Notes under the pieces: generated by a model
Databases searched by the model: none
Seen by the model: the letters and a program-made list of their open reading frames with translations, nothing else
Told to the model about the DNA's origin: nothing
Assembly: GCA_003151275.1 (NCBI GenBank)
Contig: PLXC01000010.1
Span: 1 to 6,084, forward strand
Length of the DNA: 6,084 bases
Source: Candidatus Melainabacteria bacterium
GTDB lineage: Bacteria; Cyanobacteriota; Vampirovibrionia; Obscuribacterales; Obscuribacteraceae
Direction of reading: 5' to 3'
Made by a program: the position numbers and the translations under genes
In this document: piece by piece, positions 5,481 to 6,084 of the stretch
Layout of the letters: the number at the start of each line of letters is the position of its first letter
How positions within the stretch are numbered: position 1 is the stretch's first letter

Positions 5481-6084
5481 ATGATTCTCACTCAAGAAGC
5501 CGATATCGAACTGATCCGCAAAGCTGGGCGACTAGCTGGTGAAGTCTTAGAAGAACTAGTCAAGATGGTGGCGCCCGGGATCACTACCTGGGAGTTAGAT
5601 GTCTTTGCTGAGAAGGCGATTCGAGATGGTGGTGGTATTCCGACATTCAAGGGCTACCGAAACTTCCCCTGCACCATCTGCGCTTCGATCAACGAAGAGG
5701 TGGTGCACGGCATTCCCAACAAGAAAAAAGTGCTTAAAGAAGGCGATGTCATCAGTATGGACATCGGCGCCACTTTTAGACGTCAAACCAACGGCAGCAA
5801 ATTTGATTTCATCGGCGATACCGCCGTAACGGTTCCTGTAGGTGTAATCACAGCTAGATTGCAAAAACTGCTTGATGATACTCAGCAGTCGTTGTATGAC
5901 GGCATTAAAGCTGCGCGTGCTCATGCCACGCTTGATGAAGTTGGCGGTGCAATCGAAGATGTTGCTAAAGCTAACTCTTACGGATTAGTTCGTGATTATG
6001 GTGGACACGGCATAGGCCCTGACTATCACGAGGATCCCTTCATTTTCAACTATCGCACGGGTAGCAGGGTTAAACTGAAACCTG
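5481..6084 (+). CDS. map: type I methionine aminopeptidase, 5' part (3' end outside window)
   Basis: This enzyme removes the initiator methionine from new proteins using two metal ions. The window holds 201 codons, open to the last base. Seen in order: an N-terminal helix with IRKAGRLAGEVLEEL, then INEEVVHGIP with the conserved His76. GDVISMDIGA has Asp94 as first metal ligand and IGDTAVTVPVG has Asp113 as second. GGHGIGPDYHEDP has His176 as ligand and His183. The product stops at VKLKP, just before the expected GM..TIEP motif and last two ligands. The two aspartates are 19 residues apart, against 11 in E. coli MetAP, so about eight residues are inserted in that hairpin (around RRQTNGSKFDF). 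There is only a weak binding site (AGAAG near 5469-5473); starting 16 bases after adk suggests coupling. adk-map order is common in many phyla. Confidence 0.96.
   Translation, partial: MILTQEADIELIRKAGRLAGEVLEELVKMVAPGITTWELDVFAEKAIRDGGGIPTFKGYRNFPCTICASINEEVVHGIPNKKKVLKEGDVISMDIGATFRRQTNGSKFDFIGDTAVTVPVGVITARLQKLLDDTQQSLYDGIKAARAHATLDEVGGAIEDVAKANSYGLVRDYGGHGIGPDYHEDPFIFNYRTGSRVKLKP

Overview
The window is a stretch of the bacterial spc (S10-spc-alpha) ribosomal protein cluster. Every gene lies on the + strand, in the order rpsH (3' part), rplF, rplR, rpsE, rpmD, rplO, secY, adk, map (5' part). All nine reading frames are intact where complete. I see no mobile element, CRISPR array, tRNA, rRNA or convincing factor-independent terminator. 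The layout fits one long co-transcribed unit that continues past both window edges.

Layout: rpsH ends at 374 and is followed by the longest gap (153 nt), which holds a short perfect hairpin and two small direct repeats. rplF, rplR, rpsE and rpmD follow with gaps of 37-43 nt. An 84-nt gap with an imperfect stem-loop precedes rplO, and an 82-nt gap precedes secY. adk starts one base after the secY stop, and map starts 16 nt after adk. The first six genes make ribosomal subunit proteins (S8, L6, L18, S5, L30, L15). secY makes the core of the protein export channel. adk balances adenine nucleotides, and map removes the initiator methionine. The cluster thus joins ribosome building, membrane insertion and nascent-chain processing.

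Organism: a bacterium with roughly balanced base composition. S8 and S5 read much like cyanobacterial versions (S5 has the WEEKIIQVRRVTKVVKGGKKL stretch and S8 ends in a GGEV..-IW pattern). However, the cluster keeps rpmD and has map directly after adk, which is not the usual cyanobacterial order as I recall it. A non-photosynthetic relative of Cyanobacteria (Vampirovibrionia/Melainabacteria type, perhaps Obscuribacterales) would fit. This is a guess from memory of family sequences, not a search result.

What stands out is not gene content but protein elaboration. S5 has a long charged N-terminal extension. L30 has a Lys/Ala tail. L15 has a tail of about 90 residues ending in Gly-Lys-Pro repeats. 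SecY has a long periplasmic loop, Adk has a widened Cys pair in its lid, and the methionine aminopeptidase has an insertion between its first two metal-binding aspartates. I found no undescribed multi-gene system here; the window is a conserved housekeeping locus with lineage-specific additions.
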